Assembly: GCA_003241845.1 (NCBI GenBank)
Contig: QBMN01000003.1
Coordinates: 1 to 60,943 of the forward strand
Origin: Shackletoniella antarctica
Lineage (GTDB): Bacteria > Cyanobacteriota > Cyanobacteriia > Phormidesmidales > Phormidesmidaceae
DNA length: 60,943 nt
Reading direction: 5' to 3'
Shown here: positions 1 through 8,757 of the stretch, in pieces
How the letters are laid out: every line of letters starts with the position of its first letter
Numbering within the stretch: the stretch's first letter is position 1
Position numbers and translations under genes: made by a program
Notes under the pieces: model-generated
The model's input: the letters and a program-made list of their open reading frames with translations, nothing else
What the model was told of the DNA's origin: nothing
The model's database searches: none

Positions 1-2248
1 GCTCGTTGGTGATCGCCGGGGCAGCAGGTTCCGAGGTGTCCAGGGAGCCGCTGCTCGAGCTGCCGCTGCTGGCATCGCCGCTGGGCGCTAGAGAGGGTTG
101 ATCGCTGCTCGCACTCTCGGTGCTAGCAGACTGCCGTCTACCGCCGTCGCTCGAGCCAGAGGCCGAGTCTGACGGTTGATTTGGGCCGCCATCGGCAACC
201 ACCCGACCGGGCTTAATTGGGCTGAGGGTAATGCTGCCGGCTCGCCCGCCCAGCCGAGGCAAGGTGGGAAACGGCTCACTGGGAATATCGTCGGTGAGCT
301 TGGCCATAAAGCTGCGCCACACTGAGGCGGCCATGCTGCTGGCCCCTCGGGTGGGAGTGTTGTCGTCGTTGCCCATCCACACCCCGGCGGCCAGCTGGGG
401 AATGTAGCCGACAAACCAGAGATCGCGATAATTCTCAGAGGTGCCAGTTTTGCCCGCCACCGGACGGCCCAGGTAGGCATTGCCGCCGGTGCCTCCTTCC
501 ACGACTCCCCGCAGCATCCAGGTCATGATCGCGGCGCTGTTGGCGTCGATCGCCTGCACCGACTCGTTGGGTCGCTCGTAGATCACCTCGCCGCTGGCAT
601 TGAGCACCCGACGAATGCCGTGGGCCGGGCGGTGAATGCCTTTGTTGGCCAGGGTGCCGTAGGCGCTGGTGAGCTCTAGCAGATTGACCTCAGAGGTGCC
701 CAAGGCCAGGGAGTAGGCGGGCAGCAGGGGAGACTCAATGCCCATGCGCCCGGCCAGCTGCACCACCGGGTCAAAGCCGGTGTCTACCAGTAGCTTCACG
801 GCCACAATGTTCACTGAGTTGCGCAGCGCCCGCAGCAGATCCATGCCGCCGCTGTAACTTTCGCCGTAGTTCTTTGGCTCATAGCCATCGACGACGTAGC
901 GGGCATCTATGTAGTCTTTGTAGGGCGACATGCCGCCTGCGATCGCCGCCGCATAGACAAAGGTTTTAAAGGTAGAACCCGGCTGCCGCTGGGCCTGGGT
1001 GACACGATTAAACTGGTTTTCGCTGGTGAAATCGGTGCCGCCCACCATGGCCTTGATCTCGCCGTTGCGGGGGTCTACAGCCACCAGGGCAATCTGCCCG
1101 ACCCGCTGCCAGCTGCTGTAGTCGGCGATCGCATCACTCACCGTTTCTTCAGCCCGGCGTTGCCACACTACGTTGAGCGTGGTTTCCACCGTTAGCCCCC
1201 CGGCCGCTAGCTGTTCTGGCGTTAGCAGCGTCTCCAGCTGCTTTTGCACATCAATGGTGAAGTAGGGAAACTCGCTGTAGAGAAACTTGGGCTGGTTCGT
1301 GGTGGTTGCCACATCGGTGCTGATGGCCTCTTCGGCCTTTAGGCCGGTGATCATGTCGGTGGCCAACATCCGACGAATTACCCGGTTGCGCTGGCTGCGG
1401 GCCGCCTCAGGGTTGACCGCTGGCGAATATAGGCTGGGGGCTGGGGCCATGCCCGCAATCAGCGCTGACTCGGCGATGGTGAGTTGGTCAATGGTTTTGC
1501 CAAAGTAAACCCAGGCGGCATCGGCCACGCCGTAGGCTCCAGACCCCAGATACAGCAGGTTTAGGTAGCGCTCGGCAATTTGCTCTTTGGTCAGGCTTTC
1601 TTCCAGCTTGAGCGCCATCAAAATCTCTTTGCTCTTGCGCTGAAAGCTGCGCTCCTGGTCGAGAAAAACGATGCGGGCCAGCTGCTGGGTGATGGTGCTG
1701 GCCCCTTCGACCACGTCGCGGTTTCGCAGGTTGGCCCAGGCGGCGCGGGCAATGCCCCGGTAGTCAACACCGCTGTGCTCGTAGAAGCGCTGGTCTTCGG
1801 AGGCCACAAAAGCCTGCACCAGGTGCTCTGGCATCGTGTCGCGGGTAATGCTCTCGCTGGAGGCGGGGCCAAGCTTTTGCAAAATTACGCCGTCGGCAGA
1901 CACCATGGTGGCGGTGCCGCCGCGCTGGTAGGTGAGGGCGCTGGCCGAGTCGGGCAGGCTGTCATTGGTGGCTTGAATCACCCGATAAGCGCGGGTGCCG
2001 CCGCCAGCAATGCCGGCCCCGGCCAGCAGCACCACCCAAAACAAGGGCCGCCAAAACAGAGGGCGATAGCGGTGTGGCGGCGGCTCTTTTGCCTCTCCGG
2101 CAGGCTGATCTAACCGCTGCGGCGGGGCGACAGTTCTAGAATAATTGATCGAGCTGACCCCAGATTTGCCCCCAGATTTGCGGCCTGCCGCAGCCCGAGA
2201 GGGCCTCCCGCCAGGAAGCGACAGCCAGGTTAACCAAGATCGAGCCAT
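1..2248 (-). CDS. Class A penicillin-binding protein (PBP1A-type transglycosylase/transpeptidase), 3' end outside window
   Basis: Bifunctional peptidoglycan synthase that polymerises lipid II and cross-links stem peptides at the cytoplasmic membrane. The ATG is at 2248; the frame stays open to the window edge, so the C-terminus is missing. A basic N-terminal tail is followed by one membrane anchor (FWVVLLAGAGIAGGG). The GT51 domain follows, with the catalytic glutamate in ASEDQRFYEHSGVD and the GASTITQQLARI motif. The transpeptidase domain shows the active-site serine in QPGSTFKT, then SVN and KTGTS, so all three catalytic motifs are intact. After the transpeptidase domain comes a low-complexity Ser/Gly/Asp-rich tail that runs off the window. 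chlG lies upstream on the same strand, 122 nt away. The family is clear; which cyanobacterial PBP paralogue this is cannot be told. Confidence 0.95.
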   Translation of the reverse strand, partial: MARSWLTWLSLPGGRPSRAAAGRKSGGKSGVSSINYSRTVAPPQRLDQPAGEAKEPPPHRYRPLFWRPLFWVVLLAGAGIAGGGTRAYRVIQATNDSLPDSASALTYQRGGTATMVSADGVILQKLGPASSESITRDTMPEHLVQAFVASEDQRFYEHSGVDYRGIARAAWANLRNRDVVEGASTITQQLARIVFLDQERSFQRKSKEILMALKLEESLTKEQIAERYLNLLYLGSGAYGVADAAWVYFGKTIDQLTIAESALIAGMAPAPSLYSPAVNPEAARSQRNRVIRRMLATDMITGLKAEEAISTDVATTTNQPKFLYSEFPYFTIDVQKQLETLLTPEQLAAGGLTVETTLNVVWQRRAEETVSDAIADYSSWQRVGQIALVAVDPRNGEIKAMVGGTDFTSENQFNRVTQAQRQPGSTFKTFVYAAAIAGGMSPYKDYIDARYVVDGYEPKNYGESYSGGMDLLRALRNSVNIVAVKLLVDTGFDPVVQLAGRMGIESPLLPAYSLALGTSEVNLLELTSAYGTLANKGIHRPAHGIRRVLNASGEVIYERPNESVQAIDANSAAIMTWMLRGVVEGGTGGNAYLGRPVAGKTGTSENYRDLWFVGYIPQLAAGVWMGNDDNTPTRGASSMAASVWRSFMAKLTDDIPSEPFPTLPRLGGRAGSITLSPIKPGRVVADGGPNQPSDSASGSSDGGRRQSASTESASSDQPSLAPSGDASSGSSSSGSLDTSEPAAPAITNE

Positions 2249-2370
2249 AGCACCGTTGCCCTTCTCACACGTTGTAACTCGCACTCTGTGAACTGTATGG
2301 GGTTTAGGCCATTTCTTCAAGGGTACAGCCTAGAGATAGGGCCGTACCAAGCCTGTCCTAAAGGGCTGCC

Positions 2371-3411
2371 CTAAAGGACTGTATGGCCCAGGGCCAGGCC
2401 CGTGACCAGCATACCCAATACCAAAAAAGGCTGGGCGCTAGCCTGGTATTTGACGTCGTTGCCCAGGGGGTCGCGCAAAAAGTACATATCTTGAAAGGTG
2501 ATTTGAGGAATTATCAGCAGCACCAGCAGCACCGCGTAGAGGTTTTGGTGAATGGCTATCAAGTAGGCGGCTACGCCCCCCTGAAAAATGTCGATCGCCA
2601 GTACGCAGATCCAGGCGGCGGTGGTCACGCCAAACATCACCGGCAGCGATTTGAGGCCCATCTGGCGATCGCCCTCGACGCTCTTAAAGTCATTCACCAC
2701 CGCGATACCCAGCCCCGCCAGGCTGTAGAACAGGGTGAGCGCCACAATCTTCCAGCTGAGGTCGCCAAACAGGGCGTGCCCTGTCCACCAGGGCAGCGCA
2801 ATGTAGCTGGCCCCCAGGGCGTAGTTGCCCAGCCAGCCGTTTTGCTTTAGCTTGAGCGGCGGGGCCGAGTAGATATACGACACAAAAGAACCGCCAAGGG
2901 CCAGGGCCGTAATGATCGGGAAGTTGTGGCCTGCCCAGCGATCAAGGCTGTAGGCCACCGCGATGCCACCCACCAGCAGCACCAAAATCTGCGTCACCAC
3001 CTGGGGAATCGAGATCGCCCCAGAGGGGATGGGCCGGTAAGGCTCGTTGATGGCGTCGATGTCGCGATCATAAAAGTCGTTGAGGGTCTGGGTATAGCCG
3101 GTCAGCAGCGGCCCCGCAAACAGCATGCAGGCGGCGGCGATCAGTACGTATTCTAAGTTCCAGCGGTAGTTGCCCGACGAGGCCGCCCCGCACACCACCC
3201 CCCAGATGAGGGGAATCCAGGTGATCGGCTTCATCAGCTGTAGGCGAATCTTCCAGATCGAGGTTTCCCCGGTCTTGGCACCCTTCATGCCCAACAGCTG
3301 CCGGGCCGCGTTGCCTTTACCTGTGGTTACGGCTTCGGGGGTCGCTGTTGAAATAGCCTCTGCTGGGTCTGGAGCGTCGTTGACCGGATTGGGGGACGGT
3401 GATTCAGCCAT
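2371..3411 (-). CDS. chlG: Chlorophyll a synthase (geranylgeranyl/phytyl chlorophyllide esterification)
   Basis: A 346-residue UbiA-family prenyltransferase that attaches the phytyl or geranylgeranyl tail to chlorophyllide a in the thylakoid or plasma membrane, the last step of chlorophyll synthesis. The first aspartate-rich substrate motif is in NDFYDRDIDAINEPYRPIPSG and a second Asp-rich motif in NDFKSVEGDRQMG; multiple hydrophobic helices follow the family pattern. The N-terminal ~35 residues are Pro/Ala/Glu-rich and poorly conserved, as usual for ChlG. Length matches the family. The ATG at 3411 is the only good start. It proves a photosynthetic, chlorophyll-making organism. Confidence 0.96.
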   Translation of the reverse strand: MAESPSPNPVNDAPDPAEAISTATPEAVTTGKGNAARQLLGMKGAKTGETSIWKIRLQLMKPITWIPLIWGVVCGAASSGNYRWNLEYVLIAAACMLFAGPLLTGYTQTLNDFYDRDIDAINEPYRPIPSGAISIPQVVTQILVLLVGGIAVAYSLDRWAGHNFPIITALALGGSFVSYIYSAPPLKLKQNGWLGNYALGASYIALPWWTGHALFGDLSWKIVALTLFYSLAGLGIAVVNDFKSVEGDRQMGLKSLPVMFGVTTAAWICVLAIDIFQGGVAAYLIAIHQNLYAVLLVLLIIPQITFQDMYFLRDPLGNDVKYQASAQPFLVLGMLVTGLALGHTVL

Positions 3412-3602
3412 GGTGGTGTGAAACTGCTACAGGTCGATGAACTATCGGGTCAGCGCAATGCCTTTCCACGGTGCCATATTTTTTGAGCCAGGGGCAAACC
3501 GGGGCCGGTGCAGGCCAGCTATTCTCGTCAAACTAGGTTATGGCCAGGTCATGGAACGGTTAGATCAGGGCTGTTGGCCAGCGGGGGCGATCGCCCCCTA
3601 GC

Positions 3603-4703
3603 CTAGCTAAACGAAATCACCAGGTGCTGGTCTTGAAACTTGGCCCCGGCCACGGCTTTGCCCTGGAGGGCCGTAGGCAGCAGCAGGTTGCGCCGCTGGT
3701 CGCCCGCCTCAATGGTGACCTCGGGGCCATACTGGGTGAGCTTAACCTGAGATTTGTCGAAGCTGGGCAAAAAGAGCCGCACGGTCTTAGCCGCCACATC
3801 CACGCTGACGGGCCGAGGGGCTGCTGCCGCCCACTGGGCCGGGTCGGGCAGCGCCTCCACCGCCGCGTCCCAGCCCTGATCGACGACCGAGGGCAGCGGC
3901 ACCTGGGGCAGCGGCGCGAAGGCATGCACCTGCTCGCTATCGAGCACACCGTGGTTGACCAAGACACCACCCACAGTCAGGCCGATCTGCTGGGCGCTGC
4001 CCCACAGGTAGCGGGCGGTGGCCACCGCCCCGGCGGTCGGCGTGGTGACCAAAAAGGCGGCCACTCGGTTGGGGTTAGTCACCGCCTGGCGACCGTCTTC
4101 GAGCTGCGATCGCACCTGACCGCTCGACTGGTCGAGCACATCCCCCGACCAGTCTACTGCCAGCACCGCCGCCGCCATGGGCTGCAAAAAGGGCGACAGC
4201 ACACGCCCCACGTCCGACTGCTGAAACACGCCGCGAAACCGCCGCAGATACCAATCCAAAATTTCGGGCATGCCCAGCATGCGCAGGGTGGACAGGGACT
4301 CGCTGCCGTCGTAGATGATCACGTCGTAGCGATCGCTGGCGTCAAACTGGCGCAGGGCGTTGAGGGCCAACGCGCCATCTACACCCGGTATGACCCCCAG
4401 CTCTTGGCCATAGACCGCCTTGAGAAAGGGGGTGCGCAGGTACTGGGCCTCCAGAGCTTTGACCTCATCCCAGCTCTGCTCTAGCAGCGCCGTCGACTGC
4501 AACTGCATGGCCCACAGGTTAGGCTCCACCTCCGCTGGCGCGGCTCCGAGGGGCTGGCCCAGCAGCAGCGCCGGGGCCGGGGTCACATCTTGAATGGCCA
4601 GCAGCACCCGCTGACCTGCCCGTGCCCGCTGCTTAGCGGCGGCAATGGCCACGGTGGTAGTGCCGCTGCCGCCCTTGCCCAAATAAGTGAGAATTAATGC
4701 CAT
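3603..4703 (-). CDS. Get3d-type ArsA/GET3-family ATPase with C-terminal alpha-crystallin-like domain
   Basis: SIMIBI-class P-loop ATPase of the ArsA/Get3 family. I place the start at the ATG at 4703 (MALILTYLGKGGSG), which puts the P-loop directly at the N-terminus as in homologues; an in-frame ATG at 4736 would add 11 atypical residues. The last ~70 residues (from PVSVDVAAKTVRLFLP) are beta-rich and match the alpha-crystallin/Hsp20-like domain that defines Get3d of photosynthetic organisms. The P-loop reads GKGGSGTTT: the signature lysine is kept but the usual P-loop lysine before Thr is replaced by Thr. Family knowledge suggests a chaperone or targeting role for hydrophobic clients, but the substrate is unknown. 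A 26-bp palindrome lies just upstream. Confidence 0.85.
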   Translation of the reverse strand: MALILTYLGKGGSGTTTVAIAAAKQRARAGQRVLLAIQDVTPAPALLLGQPLGAAPAEVEPNLWAMQLQSTALLEQSWDEVKALEAQYLRTPFLKAVYGQELGVIPGVDGALALNALRQFDASDRYDVIIYDGSESLSTLRMLGMPEILDWYLRRFRGVFQQSDVGRVLSPFLQPMAAAVLAVDWSGDVLDQSSGQVRSQLEDGRQAVTNPNRVAAFLVTTPTAGAVATARYLWGSAQQIGLTVGGVLVNHGVLDSEQVHAFAPLPQVPLPSVVDQGWDAAVEALPDPAQWAAAAPRPVSVDVAAKTVRLFLPSFDKSQVKLTQYGPEVTIEAGDQRRNLLLPTALQGKAVAGAKFQDQHLVISFS

Positions 4704-4738
4704 AAAAAAGTCGAGCCTGCGCGTTTTTGGGGTCATAG

Positions 4739-4764
4739 CGTCTGAGCAGATATCTGCTCAGACG
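4739..4764. promoter_or_regulatory. 26-bp perfect palindrome upstream of the Get3d gene
   Basis: Perfect inverted repeat with half-site CGTCTGAGCAGAT and no spacer, centred between 4751 and 4752. It sits 36 nt upstream of the preferred ATG of the Get3d gene and 238 nt downstream of petP, which is on the same strand. No T-tract follows on either strand, so an operator for a dimeric regulator is more likely than a terminator. The factor is unknown. The rest of 4704-5002 shows no gene I can support. Confidence 0.55.
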
Positions 4765-5002
4765 TTCACTGTTGAAGCCCATACCAAGCCCAGCTCGGGG
4801 CCTGGAGTTTTCCCCCAGGCAGCACCTTACCGCTGGACTTGGTACAGATTTATTCGATTTACCTGAGGCACCCCGCCTGTTTAGGGCGCCAGCATAAATC
4901 ATCGCAGGAACTCACGGGCTATGAGATCCCTCAAAAGAAGGGTTCAACCCCTGGCGCTGCCAAGTCAAAGACCTAAATGATGTTTATTAGCGCCGCCGTC
5001 TC

Positions 5003-5203
5003 TTACTGAATCTCAGACAGCTCATCCTCAAAAAACCAGGTGGTGTAGCTATCTTCAAACTCCACCACCACACCTACGCCGCTGCCGTCTACCATTTTGA
5101 ACTGGCTGACAATGCCGCGCTTGCCCAAGTAGGCTGCCACGTCTTTCGAAACTCGATCCCGTAGCCGAGATACCTTTACTTTTTTGCCAATCTCTAAACC
5201 CAT
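5003..5203 (-). CDS. petP: PetP, small regulatory subunit of cytochrome b6f (DUF2862)
   Basis: A 66-residue protein starting at ATG 5203 ([19 protein letters not shown]). The pattern [26 protein letters not shown] and a C-terminal TWFFEDEL is the cyanobacterial DUF2862/PetP signature, an SH3-like small barrel reported to bind the cytoplasmic side of the cytochrome b6f complex and tune electron flow. Longer forms reaching 5317 would overlap the promoter of the divergent hisF and carry an atypical N-terminus, so the short start is preferred. Divergent from hisF with 113 nt between starts. Confidence 0.88.
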   Translation of the reverse strand: MGLEIGKKVKVSRLRDRVSKDVAAYLGKRGIVSQFKMVDGSGVGVVVEFEDSYTTWFFEDELSEIQ

Positions 5204-5316
5204 GTCTGCTGAGGGCTCCAACTGTATATCTAACAATAAAACCAAGACACAGTGTATCAGCGTCTTGGCCCCTGACGATCCGATATTGTGGAGCATGGAC
5301 GGTAAGGAGAACGGCA

Positions 5317-6087
5317 ATGCTGGCGAAACGGATTGTGCCCTGTTTGGATGTCAAAGCGGGGCGGGTGGTGAAAGGGGTTAACTTCGTCGATCTGCGCGAC
5401 GCTGGCGACCCGGTGGAGCTGGCCCAGGCCTACAACCAGGCGGGGGCCGATGAGCTAGTTTTTCTCGACATCACCGCCACCCACGAAGACCGCGACATTA
5501 TTTATGACGTGGTCTACCGCACCGCCGAGCAGGTGTTTATTCCCCTGACCGTGGGCGGGGGCGTGCAATCCTTAGAGACGATTAAAAAATTGTTACGGGC
5601 CGGGGCCGACAAGGTCAGCATCAACTCAGCGGCGGTGAAGCGGCCCGAATTAATTAGAGAGGCCAGCGATCGCTTTGGAGCGCAGTGCATTGTGGTGGCC
5701 ATCGACGCTCGCCGCCGCACCGACCCCGCTGCACCCGGTTGGGATGTCTACGTGCGAGGCGGGCGCGAGAACACCGGCCTCGATGCCCTGGCCTGGGCCG
5801 AAACCGTGGTCAACCAGGGGGCAGGCGAGTTGCTAATCACCAGCATGGATGCCGACGGCACCCAGGCGGGCTACGACCTCGACCTCACCCGCGCCATCGC
5901 CGATCGCGTGCCGGTGCCGGTGATCGCCTCGGGCGGGGCAGGCAACTGCGACCACATTCACCAGGCGCTGACCGAGGGCAAGGCCGAGGCGGCGCTGCTG
6001 GCCTCACTGCTGCACTACGGGCAGCTCACGGTGCAGCAGGTGAAGGAGCATTTGCGCGATCGCAACGTGCCGGTGCGCCTGCCCTAG
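5317..6087 (+). CDS. hisF: Imidazole glycerol phosphate synthase, cyclase subunit
   Basis: A 256-residue (beta/alpha)8 barrel that uses ammonia from HisH to make IGP and AICAR in histidine synthesis. The N-terminus [23 protein letters not shown] contains the catalytic Asp of the CLDVK motif. The half-barrel phosphate site TVGGGVQ, the second catalytic Asp in [13 protein letters not shown] and the site IASGGAGN are all present. A good ribosome site (AAGGAG) lies about 10 nt before the ATG. Length is standard. Another histidine gene, hisC, is 31 kb away, as expected for the scattered his genes of cyanobacteria. A hairpin follows the stop. Confidence 0.97.
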   Translation: MLAKRIVPCLDVKAGRVVKGVNFVDLRDAGDPVELAQAYNQAGADELVFLDITATHEDRDIIYDVVYRTAEQVFIPLTVGGGVQSLETIKKLLRAGADKVSINSAAVKRPELIREASDRFGAQCIVVAIDARRRTDPAAPGWDVYVRGGRENTGLDALAWAETVVNQGAGELLITSMDADGTQAGYDLDLTRAIADRVPVPVIASGGAGNCDHIHQALTEGKAEAALLASLLHYGQLTVQQVKEHLRDRNVPVRLP

Positions 6088-6100
6088 CCTAGGCCGCGTC

Positions 6101-6136
6101 AAAACCGAAGACTTTCTGTGGAACCCTGTCGGTTTT
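6101..6136 (+). terminator. Probable hisF terminator hairpin
   Basis: AAAACCGA pairs with TCGGTTTT across a 20-nt loop, ending in a T-rich run 14-50 nt after the hisF stop. Stem is short (8 bp) and the loop long, so moderate confidence. Confidence 0.45.
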
Positions 6137-6217
6137 ATGAATGCCTGTTACGATGTGTAACATAAGAACCAGATGCGTTAACACTGGCTGTTCAAACCGT
6201 TACCTAGACAGTTTTCC

Positions 6218-6517
6218 ATGCTTCTGCTCATCCTGATAATTGTGATTGCCCTGGTGGCCTGGGCGCTCCGGCTGATGGAGCAGGCCGTCAAAGGTCAGGA
6301 GTTCTCCCTGATGCTGGCGGGTTTTTTGGTAGCGTCTTCTGCCGCTGCTTTGATGGGCGTTTACTTCCTCATGGGCAACTACATCGTTTACATGGATCAC
6401 GCCGCCCAGCAAATGTCTAGCCTGGAAGCGATGGATATCCCCTACACCACCTACGCCAGCGCTGCGGTGCCCGAGTCGTCTAACCTCATAGCCGACTGGT
6501 TGACCCAGGTGGAGTAG
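6218..6517 (+). CDS. Small two-helix membrane protein of unknown function
   Basis: A 99-residue protein not recognised from any named family. Residues ~2-17 (LLLILIIVIALVAWAL) and ~30-53 (SLMLAGFLVASSAAALMGVYFLMG) are two hydrophobic helices joined by a short charged loop (RLMEQAVKGQEF). A polar C-terminal tail of about 45 residues ends in DWLTQVE. The ATG follows 'gttttcc' with no strong ribosome site. Codon use resembles the neighbours. It stands alone between the hisF terminator and a double hairpin. Confidence 0.65.
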   Translation: MLLLILIIVIALVAWALRLMEQAVKGQEFSLMLAGFLVASSAAALMGVYFLMGNYIVYMDHAAQQMSSLEAMDIPYTTYASAAVPESSNLIADWLTQVE

Positions 6518-6614
6518 GACTTTTGGAAGCCTTTAACTGCCAAGGGTTGAGAATAGGATGTGTAAATCTTTCCCCAGGCAAAATCCCGCTTCCGGGCTTT
6601 AATGACACTCATAG

Positions 6615-6647
6615 AAGCCGTCGAGAGTTTTTTGATTCCGACGGCTT
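6615..6647 (+). terminator. Hairpin downstream of the small membrane protein gene
   Basis: A 9-bp stem AAGCCGTCG / CGACGGCTT with a T-rich 15-nt loop, about 100 nt after the 6218-6517 gene. A short T-containing run (TTTCT) follows. Plausible transcription terminator. Confidence 0.5.
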
Positions 6648-6682
6648 TCTAGTGCAAATACTCGCTGGTCAGCCAGCTTGTT

Positions 6683-6707
6683 GCCCCCATGGCTGATGAA
6701 TGGGGGC
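6683..6707. terminator. Hairpin between convergent genes (possible two-way terminator)
   Basis: GCCCCCAT and ATGGGGGC form an 8-bp GC-rich stem around a 9-nt loop, followed on the plus strand by TATTTGCTCTTTATT. It lies between the plus-strand gene ending at 6517 and the minus-strand gene ending at 6760 and could stop both. Confidence 0.5.
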
Positions 6708-6759
6708 TATTTGCTCTTTATTAAATCTTCCTCAGCCTCAGCCAGTTGCCGCAGGGGGT

Positions 6760-7503
6760 TTAGTTTAGCGCTCGCCAGGTGGCGGGGCCAACGATGCCGT
6801 CTATGGTGAGGTCGCTGGCGGTTTGGGCCTGGCGCACGGCGGCTTCGGTTTGGCTCCCAAAAATACCATCGATCGCACCGCTGTAGAACCCCTTGGTGCG
6901 CAGCCGCTGCTGGAGCTGGCGCACGGCGTCGCCCTCCATGCCGGGGCGGAGTATCGGCAGAGCAGTCGTGGCGCTAGTGCTTGTGGCGAGTGGGGTAGTC
7001 GCAGGTGGGGTGGTGCCAGTAGACGGGGTGCCAGTAGATGGAGTGCCAGTAGATGGGGTGCCAGTGGATGGGGGGGTGCCTCCAGCCGCTGGGGTCGTGG
7101 CCGTTGGCGGGTTTGCTTCACCCGGCGGCGTGGGAAACAGGCGGCTCCAGGTGGCGGGGCCAACAATGCCGTCGGCGGTGATACCAGCGGCACCCTGAAA
7201 GCGGCGGGCGGCGGCGGCGGTGTCTTCTGAGTAAACTCCGGTGACTGGGCCGGGGTAGTAGCCCAGCAGCATGAGCATTGACTGTAGCTCTCGCACCGAT
7301 TCACCCTGGCTGCCCAGCTGTAGAGTGGGCCGCACAATGCGCCCACCGCTGACCGTAGGGGAGGCGTCTGGCCCCGCTGGGGCTTCGGCCTGGGCTAGGG
7401 CGTGGGGGCTGCTGGCCAGCGCGATCGCAGCGGCGATTCCCCAAACACCGGGGCCGACCCACCCAGGGGTCAGCCGTTTAACGAGGGGGGAAACGCAGAA
7501 CAT
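6760..7503 (-). CDS. Secreted protein with two peptidoglycan-binding (PG_binding_1) domains
   Basis: Start placed at ATG 7503 because a ribosome site (GGAG, 9 nt spacing) precedes it and it gives a compact signal peptide ending near SSPHALAQA; an in-frame start at 7554 would bury it. Two PG_binding_1 repeats follow the export signal: the first around LQLGSQGESVRELQSMLMLLGYYPG to IVGPATWSRLF, the second around LRPGMEGDAVRQLQQRLRTKGFYSG to IVGPATWRALN. They are joined by a Pro/Thr/Ser linker containing four GTPST units encoded by a 15-bp DNA repeat. No catalytic domain is visible, so it probably docks in the periplasmic wall, perhaps recruiting partners. Confidence 0.85.
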   Translation of the reverse strand: MFCVSPLVKRLTPGWVGPGVWGIAAAIALASSPHALAQAEAPAGPDASPTVSGGRIVRPTLQLGSQGESVRELQSMLMLLGYYPGPVTGVYSEDTAAAARRFQGAAGITADGIVGPATWSRLFPTPPGEANPPTATTPAAGGTPPSTGTPSTGTPSTGTPSTGTTPPATTPLATSTSATTALPILRPGMEGDAVRQLQQRLRTKGFYSGAIDGIFGSQTEAAVRQAQTASDLTIDGIVGPATWRALN

Positions 7504-7627
7504 AGACGTTAGCTCCAGGCAGAGGAAAGGATTGGCGACAGGGTTTGACAGCAAGCATTATAGAATTGCCGCTCGTAAATGGGCTAATAACTGCACACTT
7601 CATAAAAGATAGTAGGACTAGACTGGT

Positions 7628-8524
7628 GTGACTAAAGGAATGCCGGAGGAATCTCCCAGGGTGGTGAATCAGGTGACGAAAACTCCGCTGGCTCAGTCTA
7701 CTGGCCAATCTGTTTCGCTGGGCGATCGCCTGGGGGCTACCCTAGAGGCTATTGTGATTGGCGATCGCTGGGCCACCCACCGCCGGGGCGCAGCTGATCA
7801 GGCCTGGCAGGGAGGCTTGCTGCGGGTCGCCCAAGCCTGCGCCGAGGGAGATCGGCTGCAACCTCAGATCTGGCAAAGCCACTTTCAGGGGTTGCGCGAC
7901 CCGTCGGCTGTTCTGATCAACACTCTGCCCTACCTGTGGATCAATGCCGATGCCCATGGCCACCACCGGGCCGCCGTGGGTCGCTGGGTCGCAAACCTAG
8001 CCCTCGAAGATGAGGTGGCTAGGGCCTGTGACCAGCTATTTTTGGTGCTGTGTCGAGAACTCGGAGCGGCCAGTGCGAATGCTTCCCATCAGGACTTTCC
8101 AGCCGGTGCAGAGGACAGCCATGCCGTCGATCTAGGCTCTGTTGTAGGGCGATCGCTGGATCTAGCCGCCCAGAGCCAGGGACAGGTGGCTCTGGCTTTA
8201 GCTCTAGCGCACCAGCGGGGCTGGACGGCGGCGGCGATCGCTCTGGCCGGGGGGCTGCTGGGTCTGACCCAGGGCCGTGCCAGCCTGGGGGCGGGGCTGC
8301 GCCAGCGCTGGTTAGTCGGGTACTGTGCCCTAGACTGTGCTTCAGGGTCAGACGCTCCAGGGCCAGACGCTCCAGGGCCAGACGCTCCAGGGCCAGACCC
8401 CTGGCCGGGTCTAGGCGACGACACCCTGGGCCAGATTGCCGCTGCTCTCCACCGCCGCTGGGCAGGGTTGGGGGTTGCCCCCAGCCTAGATCAGCCCGCC
8501 TTTCCGTTGGGTGTTAGGGTTTGA
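7628..8524 (+). CDS. Unrecognised protein, possibly a degenerate ADP-ribosylglycohydrolase-like fold
   Basis: A 298-residue protein, GTG start at 7628 or ATG at 7640 (MPEESPRV); neither has a strong ribosome site. It is mostly alpha-helical and Ala-rich. LGDRLGATLEAIVIGDRWA near the N-terminus and ALALAHQRGWTAAAIALAGGLLG near residue 190-215 loosely recall ADP-ribosylglycohydrolases, but the diagnostic metal-binding Asp clusters are not seen, so I do not assign that activity. A PGPDA repeat (three 15-bp units at about 8346-8397) interrupts the C-terminal part. It is divergent from the 6760-7503 gene. Function unknown. Confidence 0.6.
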   Translation: MTKGMPEESPRVVNQVTKTPLAQSTGQSVSLGDRLGATLEAIVIGDRWATHRRGAADQAWQGGLLRVAQACAEGDRLQPQIWQSHFQGLRDPSAVLINTLPYLWINADAHGHHRAAVGRWVANLALEDEVARACDQLFLVLCRELGAASANASHQDFPAGAEDSHAVDLGSVVGRSLDLAAQSQGQVALALALAHQRGWTAAAIALAGGLLGLTQGRASLGAGLRQRWLVGYCALDCASGSDAPGPDAPGPDAPGPDPWPGLGDDTLGQIAAALHRRWAGLGVAPSLDQPAFPLGVRV

Positions 8525-8757
8525 GTCTAGGAAGACCGTTAACCATAGCCGCCGCTTATAATGACCACAGAGTGTTCAGAGTGTTCTGACAGTAGGCTGA
8601 TAGCCCTGGCGCGATCGCGGGGAATCAGGCGTGAGAAATGTAAGGACGCTCTGAAGTCATCTATTCTCGGGCCATTTGCCCTGGGGATATCTACCCTGGG
8701 GCCATTCGTTCTGAGGTGCTCCGGCCATTGCCCACGCCCTTTTAGCTGTCTTAACCT

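Noticed and set aside
6823-7230. Long plus-strand frames over the peptidoglycan-binding gene
   Set aside because: Low-complexity antisense translation of the repeat linker and PG-binding domains; the minus-strand gene explains the frame.
7628-8524. ADP-ribosylglycohydrolase assignment
   Set aside because: General helical pattern is similar but the metal-binding Asp motifs that define the family are not seen.
8557-8562. Perfect TATAAT as pgpH promoter
   Set aside because: No acceptable -35 box at 16-18 nt and the distance to the gene is large; kept only as a remark.
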